DNA of 64,000 bases from Prevotella merdae. Its GTDB lineage: Bacteria; Bacteroidota; Bacteroidia; Bacteroidales; Bacteroidaceae. How positions within the stretch are numbered: position 1 is the first letter of the stretch; each line of letters starts with the position of its first letter. The stretch covers positions 330,756 through 394,755 of the forward strand of contig NZ_LT985325.1 in NCBI RefSeq assembly GCF_900290275.1. The letters run 5' to 3'. The position numbers were made by a program, and so were the translations under genes. The notes beneath the pieces were generated by a model. That model was not told where the DNA came from. It saw nothing but the letters and a program-made list of their open reading frames with translations, and did not search any database. Shown piece by piece: positions 1-8,871 of this stretch.

Positions 1-1418
1 GAATCTCTAATCCCGATTTGTATTTGGAGAAGATTATTAATGTGGAAGTGATGTTGCCTAAAGTTATGGGGTATGAACTGATTTCTATGTTATATTCTGA
101 CTTAGAGAAGATGGTAGACGAAAATGTTGTTTTGTCTATAATGAATACAGTTGGAAAGAATAAAAAAGGCACAAGAACAATAGTTGCTATTCTTACCAAT
201 TATAGAGAGATTGAGAGGTTTGCCAAGCAGTTGGCTGTACATGTTGCGTATGCCCAAGAAAATCTGAAGAACGAAATCTCTATTCAGGATTTATTTTGGT
301 TGGAGCTAATTAGGTATGCTGACTTCAATTTCTACATGAGGTTGTCAAAACAGGTAGATACTATTTTTCAGTTAAGTAAAGGAGATAAAAAGCAACTGAT
401 TTTAGATAATGCTTTTAAGAAACAATTTGAGCCAGATTATGCTGATACCCCTTATACTTCAAAGAAAGTGTTTGATGTGTTGAACTATCTTTTTCGAGAA
501 GAGGATAGGGATGAGTTGAGTATGTCTATCGTTTATACAAATAATTATTCACGTTACTTCTCTTTAGGTTTGGAAAAAAGAAAATTCTATAAGTTCGACC
601 TTGTTAAATTACTTAATGGTGAAGGTGTGGATTATGATGCAGTTCTTAAAAGCTTCTTTGAAAACGAAAAAGCTGAAGACAATTATGATTTGAATTCTCT
701 TCTCTTTTTAATAAGCAATAATGATAATGCTGAACTTGATTTGAGTCTATACCAAAGAATTATCAGATTGTTGTGTGCATTGTTTAAGTATGAGAAGGAT
801 AATGAAGTGCATCGGATATTATATCATTTTGTCTGTGATGAGGAAATTATTAGAAAAGATAATGGTAAATGGACAAAATTGTTTTTAGCATATTATAAAG
901 AATTTCTCTCTGAATATTGTGGATATAATGTAGCATACATATTAAGAAACGTATATGATACGATTAGAGATATTAAAGAACAAAATGATAATATAACGAA
1001 AGTAAAGCAGCTGATGTCCGATAATTTCTTAAAGTGGGCTGAGAAAGAAAAGCCAGATGCTATTCAGATTATTTATCCAAACTCTATGTTGTATAAGATA
1101 TACAATAAATCAAATATTAAATATCATTACGTGGATAAATTTGAAAATTACATGTATAGTGATATAGAGTGTTTGATATGGAACTCTATTCTTGATTATT
1201 TCAAAGATCATAGAAGTACTAAATATAAAGAGTTCGATGAATATTTTAATTATGATATTACTGATGAGGATGATCCATTTACCGACATGATTCGGCAAGA
1301 GGAAATAGATTCGGCAAATAAGAAAGTAGAAGATATATTTGGTAGTGATAGTAAGTTCAAGCAATATCGCGATAATTGTTTTGCTGATAAAGCATGTAGC
1401 AAGACGTGTAAACACTAA
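1..1418 (+). CDS. KAP-type P-loop NTPase, C-terminal part (5' truncated by window)
   Basis: The reading frame is open to the left edge, so the N-terminus and Walker A are outside the window. The visible part starts with a YLEKII segment, then 'MLPKV', then 'YREIERFAKQL' and 'IQDLFWLELIRYADFNFY'. This order resembles the KAP NTPase family, where the ATPase core ends in a helix that carries the sensor-like arginine and is followed by a 'D.l.LelIR' segment. The remaining ~300 residues are charged, helical and unrecognised. KAP NTPases are membrane-associated or defence-associated ATPases, but the role here is unknown. The gene ends 24 bp before the polysaccharide genes, on the same strand, and looks more AT-rich than they do, which suggests a later arrival. 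The family call is from motif memory only. Confidence 0.55.
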   Translation, partial: ISNPDLYLEKIINVEVMLPKVMGYELISMLYSDLEKMVDENVVLSIMNTVGKNKKGTRTIVAILTNYREIERFAKQLAVHVAYAQENLKNEISIQDLFWLELIRYADFNFYMRLSKQVDTIFQLSKGDKKQLILDNAFKKQFEPDYADTPYTSKKVFDVLNYLFREEDRDELSMSIVYTNNYSRYFSLGLEKRKFYKFDLVKLLNGEGVDYDAVLKSFFENEKAEDNYDLNSLLFLISNNDNAELDLSLYQRIIRLLCALFKYEKDNEVHRILYHFVCDEEIIRKDNGKWTKLFLAYYKEFLSEYCGYNVAYILRNVYDTIRDIKEQNDNITKVKQLMSDNFLKWAEKEKPDAIQIIYPNSMLYKIYNKSNIKYHYVDKFENYMYSDIECLIWNSILDYFKDHRSTKYKEFDEYFNYDITDEDDPFTDMIRQEEIDSANKKVEDIFGSDSKFKQYRDNCFADKACSKTCKH

Positions 1419-1442
1419 TATTAAAAATTTGATATAGATATA

Positions 1443-2615
1443 ATGTCACTAAAAAGAAACATTTTGTTAATCAATGCAGAAGGTGTACAAGCCATCTGTA
1501 TGGCTCGTTCATTGCGCAAGCAAGGACATCGTGTCGTTGGATTCTGCAATCATAAGATGACGAGCGGATATGCAACGAAGTGGCTGAGTGAAAAACATGT
1601 ATCACCAGATGTTACGTTGCAAAGAAATGAGTTTGAGAAGTTTCTGTTTGCTTATATCAAAGCAAACAAAGTGGATGCAATTATTCCATTGGCTGATGAT
1701 GGAGCGGAGTTCTTAAGCAAGAACAAGGAGCGTATCAAAGCTATGGGGGTGATTTGCGCCATACCGTCGTTTGATGTATTCAACATAGCAAATGACAAGC
1801 AAAAACTCATGGAGTTGTGTGAGAAGTATAACTTATCACATCCGAAGACACGTGAGCTGAATCCCCAGGACTTAAAGCCTACTGCCGATTATGTTGGTTT
1901 CCCGGCAATGATAAAGCCCAATCTCTCGCAAGGAGCAAAAGGTATTGTGAGAGTGGATAATATGAAGGAACTGGAAGAAAAGTTCCTGGACATATACAAA
2001 CAGTTTGGTGCTTGTACTTTGCAACAATATGTCGACCAACCAGACTATTACTATAATGTGATGATGTATCGCGACAAGCGAGGACGCATTGTAGGACAGA
2101 CAATCATTAAGATTAGAAGATTCTTTCCGTTGAAGGGTGGAACAAGCTGCTATAGTGAAACAGTGGAGCATCCTTTCCTTTTGAAAGAATGCGAGGAGGT
2201 GCTTAATAAGCTTGGTTGGGTTGGCTTTGCCGACTTTGATGTATTGGAGGATAAGCATAGCGGTGAGCTGAAGATTATAGAGATAAATCCTCGTGTGCCT
2301 TCAAGTTTCCAGGCTGCTTTTGCTGCAGAAATGGACTTTGGGCGTATATTCATGGCAGATTTGTTTGATGAACCAATGCCTAATTTTGAATACAAGACAG
2401 GTAAACAAGTAAGATGGATGGGATTGGACGTAATGTGGTTCTTGTTCTCTCCTGACAGATTTAAGTTTAAACCTTCTTGGTTTAAGTTCTTTGGTAAGGA
2501 CGTCAGCTATCATGACGGTGCATGGAATGATCCATTGCCTATGTTGGCAGGAATGTTTGCTGGAGTAGTGAAGTATTTAAACCCTGAGTTTAGAAAAGCA
2601 AAATTAAAAGGATAA
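1443..2615 (+). CDS. ATP-grasp domain protein (carboxylate-amine ligase type)
   Basis: 390 aa. The N-terminus (LLINAEGVQAICMARSLRKQ) is a Rossmann-like pre-ATP-grasp domain. The central part has the ATP-grasp lysine segment 'FPAMIKPNLSQGAKGI' and the later metal-binding segment 'GELKIIEINPRVPSSF', with the acidic E-x-N pattern that binds two magnesium ions in this superfamily. ATP-grasp enzymes of this kind join a carboxylate to an amine through an acyl-phosphate. In surface-polysaccharide loci they are thought to add amino-acid-like decorations to sugars. It overlaps the stop/start of the next gene (TAATG), so the two are translationally coupled. The substrate cannot be told from sequence. 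Confidence 0.8.
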   Translation: MSLKRNILLINAEGVQAICMARSLRKQGHRVVGFCNHKMTSGYATKWLSEKHVSPDVTLQRNEFEKFLFAYIKANKVDAIIPLADDGAEFLSKNKERIKAMGVICAIPSFDVFNIANDKQKLMELCEKYNLSHPKTRELNPQDLKPTADYVGFPAMIKPNLSQGAKGIVRVDNMKELEEKFLDIYKQFGACTLQQYVDQPDYYYNVMMYRDKRGRIVGQTIIKIRRFFPLKGGTSCYSETVEHPFLLKECEEVLNKLGWVGFADFDVLEDKHSGELKIIEINPRVPSSFQAAFAAEMDFGRIFMADLFDEPMPNFEYKTGKQVRWMGLDVMWFLFSPDRFKFKPSWFKFFGKDVSYHDGAWNDPLPMLAGMFAGVVKYLNPEFRKAKLKG

Positions 2616-3499
2616 TGAAAAAGATATTGATAACAGGTGCCAACAGTTTTGTTGGTACATCGATAGAACGATGGTTGATGCGTGATCCGAATAATTATAA
2701 AGTGGACACGGTTGACACGATGAATGGTGTATGGAAACAGGCTGATTTTTCAAAGTATGACGCTGTGTTTCATGTGGCAGGCATTGCGCATGTTGACCCG
2801 AAGCCTGAAATGGCACCTTTATATTATAAGGTGAACCGTGACTTGACTATTGAGATAGCCAAGCACGCAAAGGAATGTGGAGTGAAACAATTTGTGTTTA
2901 TGTCGTCAAGAATTGTTTATCATGCAAGTAAGTCATTGAAGGGTGATGTGACTAAGCGTGACACAAAACCTAATCCGAATGATTTTTATGGCGACAGTAA
3001 GCTGCAAGCTGAGAATGGCTTGAATGAATTGGCTTGCGACACGTTTAAAGTGGCTAACCTGCGTCCTTGCATGATATATGGTCCTAATTCCAAAGGAAAC
3101 TTCTTGCGTTTGGGATGGCTTGCTACCAAAACTCCTATATTCCCTGCATGGCACAACAAACGCTCTATGTTGTTTATAGACAATTTGGCGGAATTTGTAA
3201 AGCAGGTAATAGATCGTGAACTTGGTGGTACGTTCTATCCGCAAAATGCTGAATTGGCTGATACGGTAGAGATAGTGAGATACTTTGCAAAGAAGTATAA
3301 CCATAAGATTTGGATTAGCAGACTGTTTAATCCTTTCGTTTGGCTCGGCTCTTTCTTCCTGCCACAGTTGCCTAAGATGTTTGCAAGCAGCTACTACGAA
3401 CCAGAGATGAGTAAGTATGACTTCGATTACCAGATTGTAAGTTTTGAGGAATCGCTTAAAGGTTTGGAGATTTCTGATGCAAACAAGAGGATGAAATAA
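2615..3499 (+). CDS. NAD(P)-dependent epimerase/dehydratase (extended SDR)
   Basis: 294 aa. The nucleotide-binding motif appears at the very start as 'MKKILITGANSFVG'. 'VFHVAGIAHVDP' occupies the position of the usual NxAA-type segment. 'FMSSRIVYH' carries the catalytic serine region, and 'FYGDSKLQAE' gives the YxxxK catalytic pair. The product is therefore an extended short-chain dehydrogenase/reductase acting on a nucleotide sugar or lipid-linked sugar, in the cytoplasm. It is short for the family and resembles the reductase that often sits just before an initiating sugar transferase in Bacteroides capsule loci; that specific role is inference. It shares TAATG overlaps with both neighbours, so genes 1443-4566 form a tight translational unit. 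Confidence 0.85.
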   Translation: MKKILITGANSFVGTSIERWLMRDPNNYKVDTVDTMNGVWKQADFSKYDAVFHVAGIAHVDPKPEMAPLYYKVNRDLTIEIAKHAKECGVKQFVFMSSRIVYHASKSLKGDVTKRDTKPNPNDFYGDSKLQAENGLNELACDTFKVANLRPCMIYGPNSKGNFLRLGWLATKTPIFPAWHNKRSMLFIDNLAEFVKQVIDRELGGTFYPQNAELADTVEIVRYFAKKYNHKIWISRLFNPFVWLGSFFLPQLPKMFASSYYEPEMSKYDFDYQIVSFEESLKGLEISDANKRMK

Positions 3500-4566
3500 T
3501 GACTCTATTTAAAGAACTCATACTGATATCATTAGGGAAACGAGATGGTTTCTCTCGCAGATTGAACGAAGCGGATTGGATCTCACTTTACACGGAAGCA
3601 CAAAGACAGGCTATTGGTGGCATATTGCTGGATGGCGTTGAAAAGGTTATTGCTTCTGGGGAAGACAAGCCAAAATTCTTGATGCAATGGATTAGCCAGG
3701 TATTAGCTTTGGAGAATAGAAACCGACTGCTTAATGCAAGATGCAAGGAGATTACCAAAGTCTTTAATGAATTAGGCTTGCGCAGCTGTGTGCTGAAGGG
3801 ACAAGGGGTTGCAAGGCTTTATCCTAATCCGTTGCGACGCCAATGTGGAGACATTGACTTATGGGTGGAAGGAAACAGAGATGATATTTACAAGACGTTG
3901 AAAGCAAGATGGAAGGTTGGAGATACTGTTATTCACCATGCTGACGTGGAGATTTTTAAGGATACGCCTACAGAGATTCATTTTATTCCGAGTTTTACTT
4001 ACAGTCCTTTTGTTTATCGAAGATACAAAAAGTTTTTCAAAAAGTGTGGAGACAGACAGTTTGCCAACTATAATGAGTCGGTAGGTTTTGCTTGTCCAAC
4101 GCCCGACTTCAATGCTGTGTATTCGTTGATGCATATCTTTCATCATGTGTTGCATGAGGGAATAGGATTGCGACAGTTGCTTGACTATTATTACATATTA
4201 AAGAGTCTGGATAAGGAGCAACGTGGGCAAGTGTTTGAGGAAATGAGGCACTTGGGATTGGCTAAGTTTGCTGAGGCTGTGATGTATGTGGAACAGCAGA
4301 TGTTTGGACTGGAACCGGAGTTCTTGTTGTGTAAACCAGATGGAAAGACAGGAAGACGTCTGCTGGCAGAGATAGAACTAGCAGGAAACTTCGGGAAGTA
4401 TGACAAACGCTACCAACATGTAGACAGAAAGAGCAGAATGGATGTGTATCTGCATAATGTAAAGAGAAACTTTGTGTTCTTTAAGTTTGCTCCAAGCGAA
4501 GTGTTGTGGGCTCCCATATGGAAACCTTGTCATTTTGTGTGGAGAAAGACAAAAGGATATTCATAA
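3499..4566 (+). CDS. Nucleotidyltransferase family protein (NTP_transf_5-like)
   Basis: 355 aa. The key stretch is 'LRSCVLKGQGVARLYPNP' followed by 'RQCGDIDLWVEG'. The GDIDLWV carries the DxD metal-binding aspartates of the nucleotidyltransferase fold, and the LKG segment precedes it as in the uncharacterised nucleotidyltransferase family common in polysaccharide loci. The rest is helical with conserved His and Trp residues ('MHIFHHVLHEGIGLRQLLDY'). The biochemical activity of these proteins is largely unknown; some lie beside glycopeptide or exopolysaccharide genes. The start ATG overlaps the previous stop. It is followed after 15 bp by the sugar transferase. Confidence 0.75.
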   Translation: MTLFKELILISLGKRDGFSRRLNEADWISLYTEAQRQAIGGILLDGVEKVIASGEDKPKFLMQWISQVLALENRNRLLNARCKEITKVFNELGLRSCVLKGQGVARLYPNPLRRQCGDIDLWVEGNRDDIYKTLKARWKVGDTVIHHADVEIFKDTPTEIHFIPSFTYSPFVYRRYKKFFKKCGDRQFANYNESVGFACPTPDFNAVYSLMHIFHHVLHEGIGLRQLLDYYYILKSLDKEQRGQVFEEMRHLGLAKFAEAVMYVEQQMFGLEPEFLLCKPDGKTGRRLLAEIELAGNFGKYDKRYQHVDRKSRMDVYLHNVKRNFVFFKFAPSEVLWAPIWKPCHFVWRKTKGYS

Positions 4567-4581
4567 TAGAAAACTATAATC

Positions 4582-5238
4582 ATGATTTATAAATTCTTTA
4601 AACGTATTTTTGACTTTGTATGTGCCTTCCTTGGCATTGTGGGTACTTCACCGATTTGGATTGTTTCCATTATCCTTACGGAACTGAGTGACCCTGGACC
4701 TTTGTTCTACTTCGCCAATCGTGTGGGTAAGGACAATAAGAAGTTTAGGATGTGGAAGTTCCGCTCCATGCGTGTGGCAAGAGGGGCTAATGAGGCTTCG
4801 CTGCGTCCTGACCAGGACCGCATATTCTGGTGGGGTAAGATTATGCGAAGACTGAAGATTGATGAGTTACCTCAGTTGATGAACATATTGAATGGTACTA
4901 TGTCGATTGTTGGTCCGCGCCCTGCTGCTGTTGATCAAGTGGATATCACTCGTGGTGGAGCGAATGCTATTGCTGCAACTGTGCCTTGTGGCTTAACGTC
5001 ACAGTCAAGTCTGTGGGATTATATTTATGGAGACCAATTCCCCGACGAGCAGGAATACAACGAGAAAGTGTTGCCCATTCGCTTGAAACTTGACGTGTAT
5101 TATGTTAAGCATGCTTCGTTCTTTGGTGATATCAAACTGATTATCTGGACTGTCATTGCTATCCTATATACAGCTTGCGGAAAGTATCCACAGTGGATGC
5201 ATGATAAGTTGGTGGGGTATGCTCAAAAAGTTCACTAA
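4582..5238 (+). CDS. Undecaprenyl-phosphate sugar transferase (initiating glycosyltransferase)
   Basis: 218 aa, the size of the minimal catalytic form of the bacterial sugar transferase family (PglC/WcaJ C-terminal domain). One hydrophobic N-terminal segment (about residues 8-30) ends in 'SDPGPLFY'. It is followed by 'FRMWKFRSM', then 'RRLKIDELPQLMNIL' with the catalytic Asp-Glu dyad, and 'MSIVGPRPA'. It moves a sugar-1-phosphate from a UDP-sugar to undecaprenyl phosphate at the inner membrane, starting repeat-unit assembly. Polysaccharide operons often carry this gene near one end, which fits its place here. Only one base separates its stop from the next start codon. Confidence 0.92.
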   Translation: MIYKFFKRIFDFVCAFLGIVGTSPIWIVSIILTELSDPGPLFYFANRVGKDNKKFRMWKFRSMRVARGANEASLRPDQDRIFWWGKIMRRLKIDELPQLMNILNGTMSIVGPRPAAVDQVDITRGGANAIAATVPCGLTSQSSLWDYIYGDQFPDEQEYNEKVLPIRLKLDVYYVKHASFFGDIKLIIWTVIAILYTACGKYPQWMHDKLVGYAQKVH

Positions 5239-5239
5239 T

Positions 5240-7339
5240 ATGAGAATAAACGATTCATTTTCAAAAGTCAATCTCTGCTGTAACGAACTTCTAATCATCA
5301 AGGAAATCCTTAAAACGAAGGAAGCTGATGATTTCTGTTCCCGTATACTGGCTATTTATGCGATGGTCAGGGTTGACGACATTATGAAGATATGGGGGAA
5401 TACGATACCCAAAAGCGACAAAATCCGTTCTGATTATGAGAACATATTATGTTCGTATAATGATGGTCTTCGCAAGGGGAGGGATAAACTGGGGGCACAT
5501 TTTCAATCTCCCTCTACAAGTGTGGATTTGTTTGGAAGTGTGAAAATATTTAAGGAAATAGACTATGCCAACACATTGTGTCTAATAGACCAAATCTTTG
5601 AATTTCAGGAGAAACGTGTTGGAACGGAGGTCAAAGATACCAAGCTAAACAACGATGAAGACAGAGACAAAGTTGTAGGGATTCTGAGGAATCTATATTC
5701 CGATGACAAAGCATATATAACTAATGGGGTTTTGGACTTGTTTGGAATAAATAAAGGCGGACTCATTTCATGTTCTGAAGCCCAAGGTAAAGGTCAATAC
5801 CTAAGAAGCATCGAACAGATGGTCAAGGTGAGCTATGCGCTTGCATGTGGGGATTACATAGACAAGTTTGTTGCAAATCTGTTCAAGAGACTATTTGTGT
5901 GTACTGTGTATAATTTCCACGACAACCTCATCACACGCACAGACATAAATACCAATGCAGTACAATACGAAAAAGGATTTGACAAATTGTTTCTGGGTTT
6001 AATAACAGCAAAAGACAACAAGGCGGAATTAGAAACTGCTTTTGATAAGTTTGAGAACTTATATCATGTAGATGATTTTATAAAGAAGAATCGAATTGTT
6101 CGGGATCACGCTTGCGCTCATTTGGACGAGAAGAGTGATATAGTGAAAATAGAAACTGAGTTGGATAGATTTGATGTTAAGGCATTATACGAAGTATACA
6201 TAAAGATGCTTGATATGTTCAACTATATCTGCAACAATGTGTTTTTGTTAAAAGCAATCGCCATTCCAAATAGAACAAGAATATATGATGCGCAGATTGA
6301 GTCGTTTCCGAACGTAGAGAACTATTATGGTGAGAAGTTTGTGTCGGAGCATAAGACAACTTTGAACGTAAAGGCTATGTTTCGTTCCATAAGGAGACAT
6401 GACCAATGGTTTGATGAAGCGATAGACAAATTAAACCAATGTTTGATGTCATTAAATGAAGCAGAGTATAATGAAATCATAGATGCCATTACAGATAGAC
6501 TTAGTCAGGCATATATTCCAGAAGTAGAATTATCTACCATAATAAACGCTTTATGCAATGCAAAGCGTGGATATCCTGAAAGATTGCAGCATAGCATACT
6601 TGCCATGCTGGATAACAAAGGAATAGAAAAATCCAACAAAATTCATCTGTTATGGGTGCTTTCAAGCATCTGTGTTGAGGATAAACAATATGATATTGAC
6701 CACTATCTAGACTCTTTGGTTATGAAGAGAATACCCGTCTTAACAGGATATGCTACATTGGCTTACCTTCATAAGACAGTAGAAAAAACGAGGTCATGTT
6801 TTGTAAAACGAAACAGAGCACATGAAGTAAATGAACAATTCGTGAACTATTGCAAGTCACTAAATAACGTTACGGAAACGCTTGCTTTATTGCTTATGAT
6901 GAATCAAAGATGGTTTCATGACACAGAATATAGCTATTACAGAAGTTACGAAACACATTATACGGAGTTTTTAGAACGTGAGATTTCCATATTCCTTGAA
7001 AAGTACTTTACCTACATAAAGCTCACAGACGATAGTGTGCGCGAGATATGTATAAAATATCTTCAAACAAAACATTATCTGTTGTTACTTTATTGGTTGG
7101 CTATTTTGGAAAAAGAGCGAAGACAAAGCCATAATGTATTTCTTGAATTATGGAATAGTAACTGTTTTTATAGAACCAGATTTGATATTCATGAAGCATT
7201 GGGAGTCGGTCTAATGACAGAATTATTTGGTCAAATAGATGTAGCGAGAGACATTTTTGAGTCTATTGTAAAAGACAATCCTATTAATGAAGACGCTATA
7301 AAAACGCTAGATCAGTTTAACAAAAGACATGAAAAATAG
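5240..7339 (+). CDS. Unrecognised 699-aa protein with two HEPN-like Rx5H motifs
   Basis: I chose the ATG at 5240, one base after the sugar transferase stop; a longer frame from 5156 would overlap that gene by 83 bp. The protein is mostly alpha-helical with no signal peptide or membrane span. Two segments look alike: 'GLRKGRDKLGAHF' (R81...H87) and 'KNRIVRDHACAHL' (R288...H294). Each lies after a long helical stretch and gives an Rx5H arrangement like that of HEPN/AbiU2-type RNase domains. The C-terminal half (residues ~380-690) looks like helical repeats. HEPN is an inference. The gene is AT-rich relative to its neighbours and has no obvious polysaccharide function. Its 3' end overlaps the possible upstream start of the PIG-L gene. 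Confidence 0.6.
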   Translation: MRINDSFSKVNLCCNELLIIKEILKTKEADDFCSRILAIYAMVRVDDIMKIWGNTIPKSDKIRSDYENILCSYNDGLRKGRDKLGAHFQSPSTSVDLFGSVKIFKEIDYANTLCLIDQIFEFQEKRVGTEVKDTKLNNDEDRDKVVGILRNLYSDDKAYITNGVLDLFGINKGGLISCSEAQGKGQYLRSIEQMVKVSYALACGDYIDKFVANLFKRLFVCTVYNFHDNLITRTDINTNAVQYEKGFDKLFLGLITAKDNKAELETAFDKFENLYHVDDFIKKNRIVRDHACAHLDEKSDIVKIETELDRFDVKALYEVYIKMLDMFNYICNNVFLLKAIAIPNRTRIYDAQIESFPNVENYYGEKFVSEHKTTLNVKAMFRSIRRHDQWFDEAIDKLNQCLMSLNEAEYNEIIDAITDRLSQAYIPEVELSTIINALCNAKRGYPERLQHSILAMLDNKGIEKSNKIHLLWVLSSICVEDKQYDIDHYLDSLVMKRIPVLTGYATLAYLHKTVEKTRSCFVKRNRAHEVNEQFVNYCKSLNNVTETLALLLMMNQRWFHDTEYSYYRSYETHYTEFLEREISIFLEKYFTYIKLTDDSVREICIKYLQTKHYLLLLYWLAILEKERRQSHNVFLELWNSNCFYRTRFDIHEALGVGLMTELFGQIDVARDIFESIVKDNPINEDAIKTLDQFNKRHEK

Positions 7340-7358
7340 AATAAATCATAAAAATCAA

Positions 7359-8036
7359 ATGAAATACTTATTAGTAGTAGCCCACCCCGATGACGAAGTT
7401 CTCGGAGCTGGTGCATCAATGTGGAAATGGAGCCATGAAGGTGACGAGGTGGATGTTGCAATTATGTGTACGGAGGCAAAGGCAAGAGCATTTCGTCCTT
7501 CGGATGCAGAGTTGGAAGGTGATACGGATGCTGCAACTAACTATGTTGGTGTGAGCAAGAAGTATGAGGCTACATTCCCGAATATCGAGATGAATACTGT
7601 GCCGCACTTGAAATTGGTGCAGTTCATTGAGAGTGCTATCCGTGAGAGCGAGCCTGACATTGTGATTACTCATCATCCTGCAGACACGAACAATGACCAC
7701 TTGCAAACCTCAATGGCTTGTCAGGAGGCTATACGTTTGTTCCAGCGTCAACCGACAGTGAAGCCTGTGAAGGAGTTTTGGTATATGGAAGTACCGTCAT
7801 GCTCAGAATGGGCTATCAACGATGCTATGAATCTGTTCCGTCCTAACTGTTATGTGGAGGTAGGTCAGAACGGAATACAGGCTAAGTGCAAGGCTCTTTC
7901 TATGTATCGTGGCGTAATGCGTCCTTATCCTCATCCTCGAAGTGTAGAGTATATCACAGGCTTGGCTGCTATGCGCGGAAGTCAATGGGGATGCAACTAT
8001 GCTGAAGCATTCCAAGTTGTGTTGCGCAGATATTAA
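7359..8036 (+). CDS. PIG-L family deacetylase (GlcNAc-type de-N-acetylase)
   Basis: I placed the start at 7359 because the family begins almost at once with 'YLLVVAHPDDEVLG'. An upstream in-frame ATG at 7329 would add ten residues and overlap the previous gene. The AHPDDE motif supplies zinc ligands and the catalytic Asp. A second ligand segment, 'VITHHPADTNNDHLQTS', has the expected HPxDxNxDH pattern. Enzymes of this family remove N-acetyl groups from sugars or sugar-lipids; here the substrate is presumably an N-acetylated sugar of the polysaccharide made by the upstream genes. Part of this gene (7539-7566) recurs exactly at 10051-10078. Confidence 0.88.
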   Translation: MKYLLVVAHPDDEVLGAGASMWKWSHEGDEVDVAIMCTEAKARAFRPSDAELEGDTDAATNYVGVSKKYEATFPNIEMNTVPHLKLVQFIESAIRESEPDIVITHHPADTNNDHLQTSMACQEAIRLFQRQPTVKPVKEFWYMEVPSCSEWAINDAMNLFRPNCYVEVGQNGIQAKCKALSMYRGVMRPYPHPRSVEYITGLAAMRGSQWGCNYAEAFQVVLRRY

Positions 8037-8041
8037 TTAGC

Positions 8042-8128
8042 ATGAAATTATTAAAGGCTATTTGGGCATTCTGCTTCTACCTCTTTGTTCCAAGGAGGGC
8101 GAAGCGAATGCCCAATGATAGATTATAG
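8042..8128 (+). CDS. Candidate 28-aa membrane micro-protein
   Basis: A short frame sits alone in the 110-bp gap between the deacetylase and cupin genes. It reads MKLLKAIWAFCFYLFVPRRA followed by KRMPNDRL and a stop. It has a positive start, a hydrophobic core of about 12 residues and a basic tail, as expected for a very small membrane peptide. It begins 5 bp after the deacetylase stop and ends 18 bp before the next start, so it fits the operon. No Shine-Dalgarno site is seen, but its neighbours lack one too. It could also be chance, since the only support is position and composition. Confidence 0.4.
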   Translation: MKLLKAIWAFCFYLFVPRRAKRMPNDRL

Positions 8129-8146
8129 AGAAGGAATATATAGGTT

Positions 8147-8587
8147 ATGGAAATAAACAAGGAATTGCTTGATAAATTATTTGAGCAGGCTAAGGAGAAT
8201 CCTCGTTTGCGTCAGAACTATGACTTGCGCACTTCATCGTCTGATACCAGCCAGCGTATGCTTAATGCGCTGTTGCCAGGGACGGTTGTTCCTATTCACA
8301 GACATGAAGACACAACAGAGTCGGTAATCTGCTTGTGTGGCAAATTGGACGAAGTGATATATGAGGAGGTAGTGACATACGAGAATGCTTCATCCGACGC
8401 TATGCCTATGGGTATGGATTCGCAGGATGTTGCACGCAAAGTGGAATATCGTGAGGTGCAACGCATTCGTCTTTGCCCAGCGGAAGCAAAGTATGGATGC
8501 CAGATAGCTAAAGGGGCATGGCATACAGTGGAAGTAATTGAGCCGAGCGTGATATTTGAGGCTAAGGATGGGGCGTATAAAGGGTGA
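8147..8587 (+). CDS. WbuC-like cupin-fold metalloprotein
   Basis: 146 aa. 'NALLPGTVVPIHRHEDTTESVICLCGKLDE' is a cupin motif 1, with HRH and E as likely metal ligands, and a later 'KGAWHTVEVIEPSVIFEAKDG' gives the second motif histidine. The N-terminal 'RLRQNYDLRTSSSDTSQRMLNAL' is typical of the WbuC family, small cupins found at the ends of O-antigen and capsule clusters with no settled function. It is the last recognisable gene of the polysaccharide locus. The last 14 bases of the gene and 15 bases after it (8574-8602) recur exactly at 10087-10115. Confidence 0.8.
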   Translation: MEINKELLDKLFEQAKENPRLRQNYDLRTSSSDTSQRMLNALLPGTVVPIHRHEDTTESVICLCGKLDEVIYEEVVTYENASSDAMPMGMDSQDVARKVEYREVQRIRLCPAEAKYGCQIAKGAWHTVEVIEPSVIFEAKDGAYKG

Positions 8588-8736
8588 TGTTGAGTTTTGA
8601 TTTTTGAATTATTCTTGGCTAAGAATAAGGTAAAGTAGGTATGTGCTTTGCAAAACTTACAAGGGATATCCTTAATAAGAATTCAAAATAATAGGTATTT
8701 TATGGCTTAAATCATTTCTGTCTCGCAAATAATGTA

Positions 8737-8828
8737 TATCTTTGCATAAGATAGGCTGCACCTCAGCATAATATTCAAGCAAGCTTGATATTCTGCATTC
8801 GATTTGCACTATCTTTGCATAAGATAGG
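8737..8828. promoter_or_regulatory. Palindromic promoter element with two 19-bp direct repeats
   Basis: The 19-mer TATCTTTGCATAAGATAGG occurs at 8737-8755 and again at 8810-8828. Each copy holds a Bacteroidetes -7 box (TATCTTTG) and a 6-7 bp inverted repeat (TATCTT/AAGATA). Between them lies an imperfect palindrome centred near 8781 (AATATTCAAGC / GCTTGATATT, with outer arms around TGCA). The arrangement could be a tandem promoter/operator for the toxin-antitoxin genes that start at 8872, or a MITE-like insert that duplicated a 19-bp target. No good -33 TTG is at the ideal distance for either copy. Confidence 0.55.
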
Positions 8829-8871
8829 TATATACATCTCTTTATAATTAATAAAATTAGGAGGATTTATT

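Noticed and set aside
5156..5239. Longer start for the 699-aa protein
   Set aside because: It would overlap the sugar transferase by 83 bp in another frame; the ATG at 5240 fits the one-base gap.
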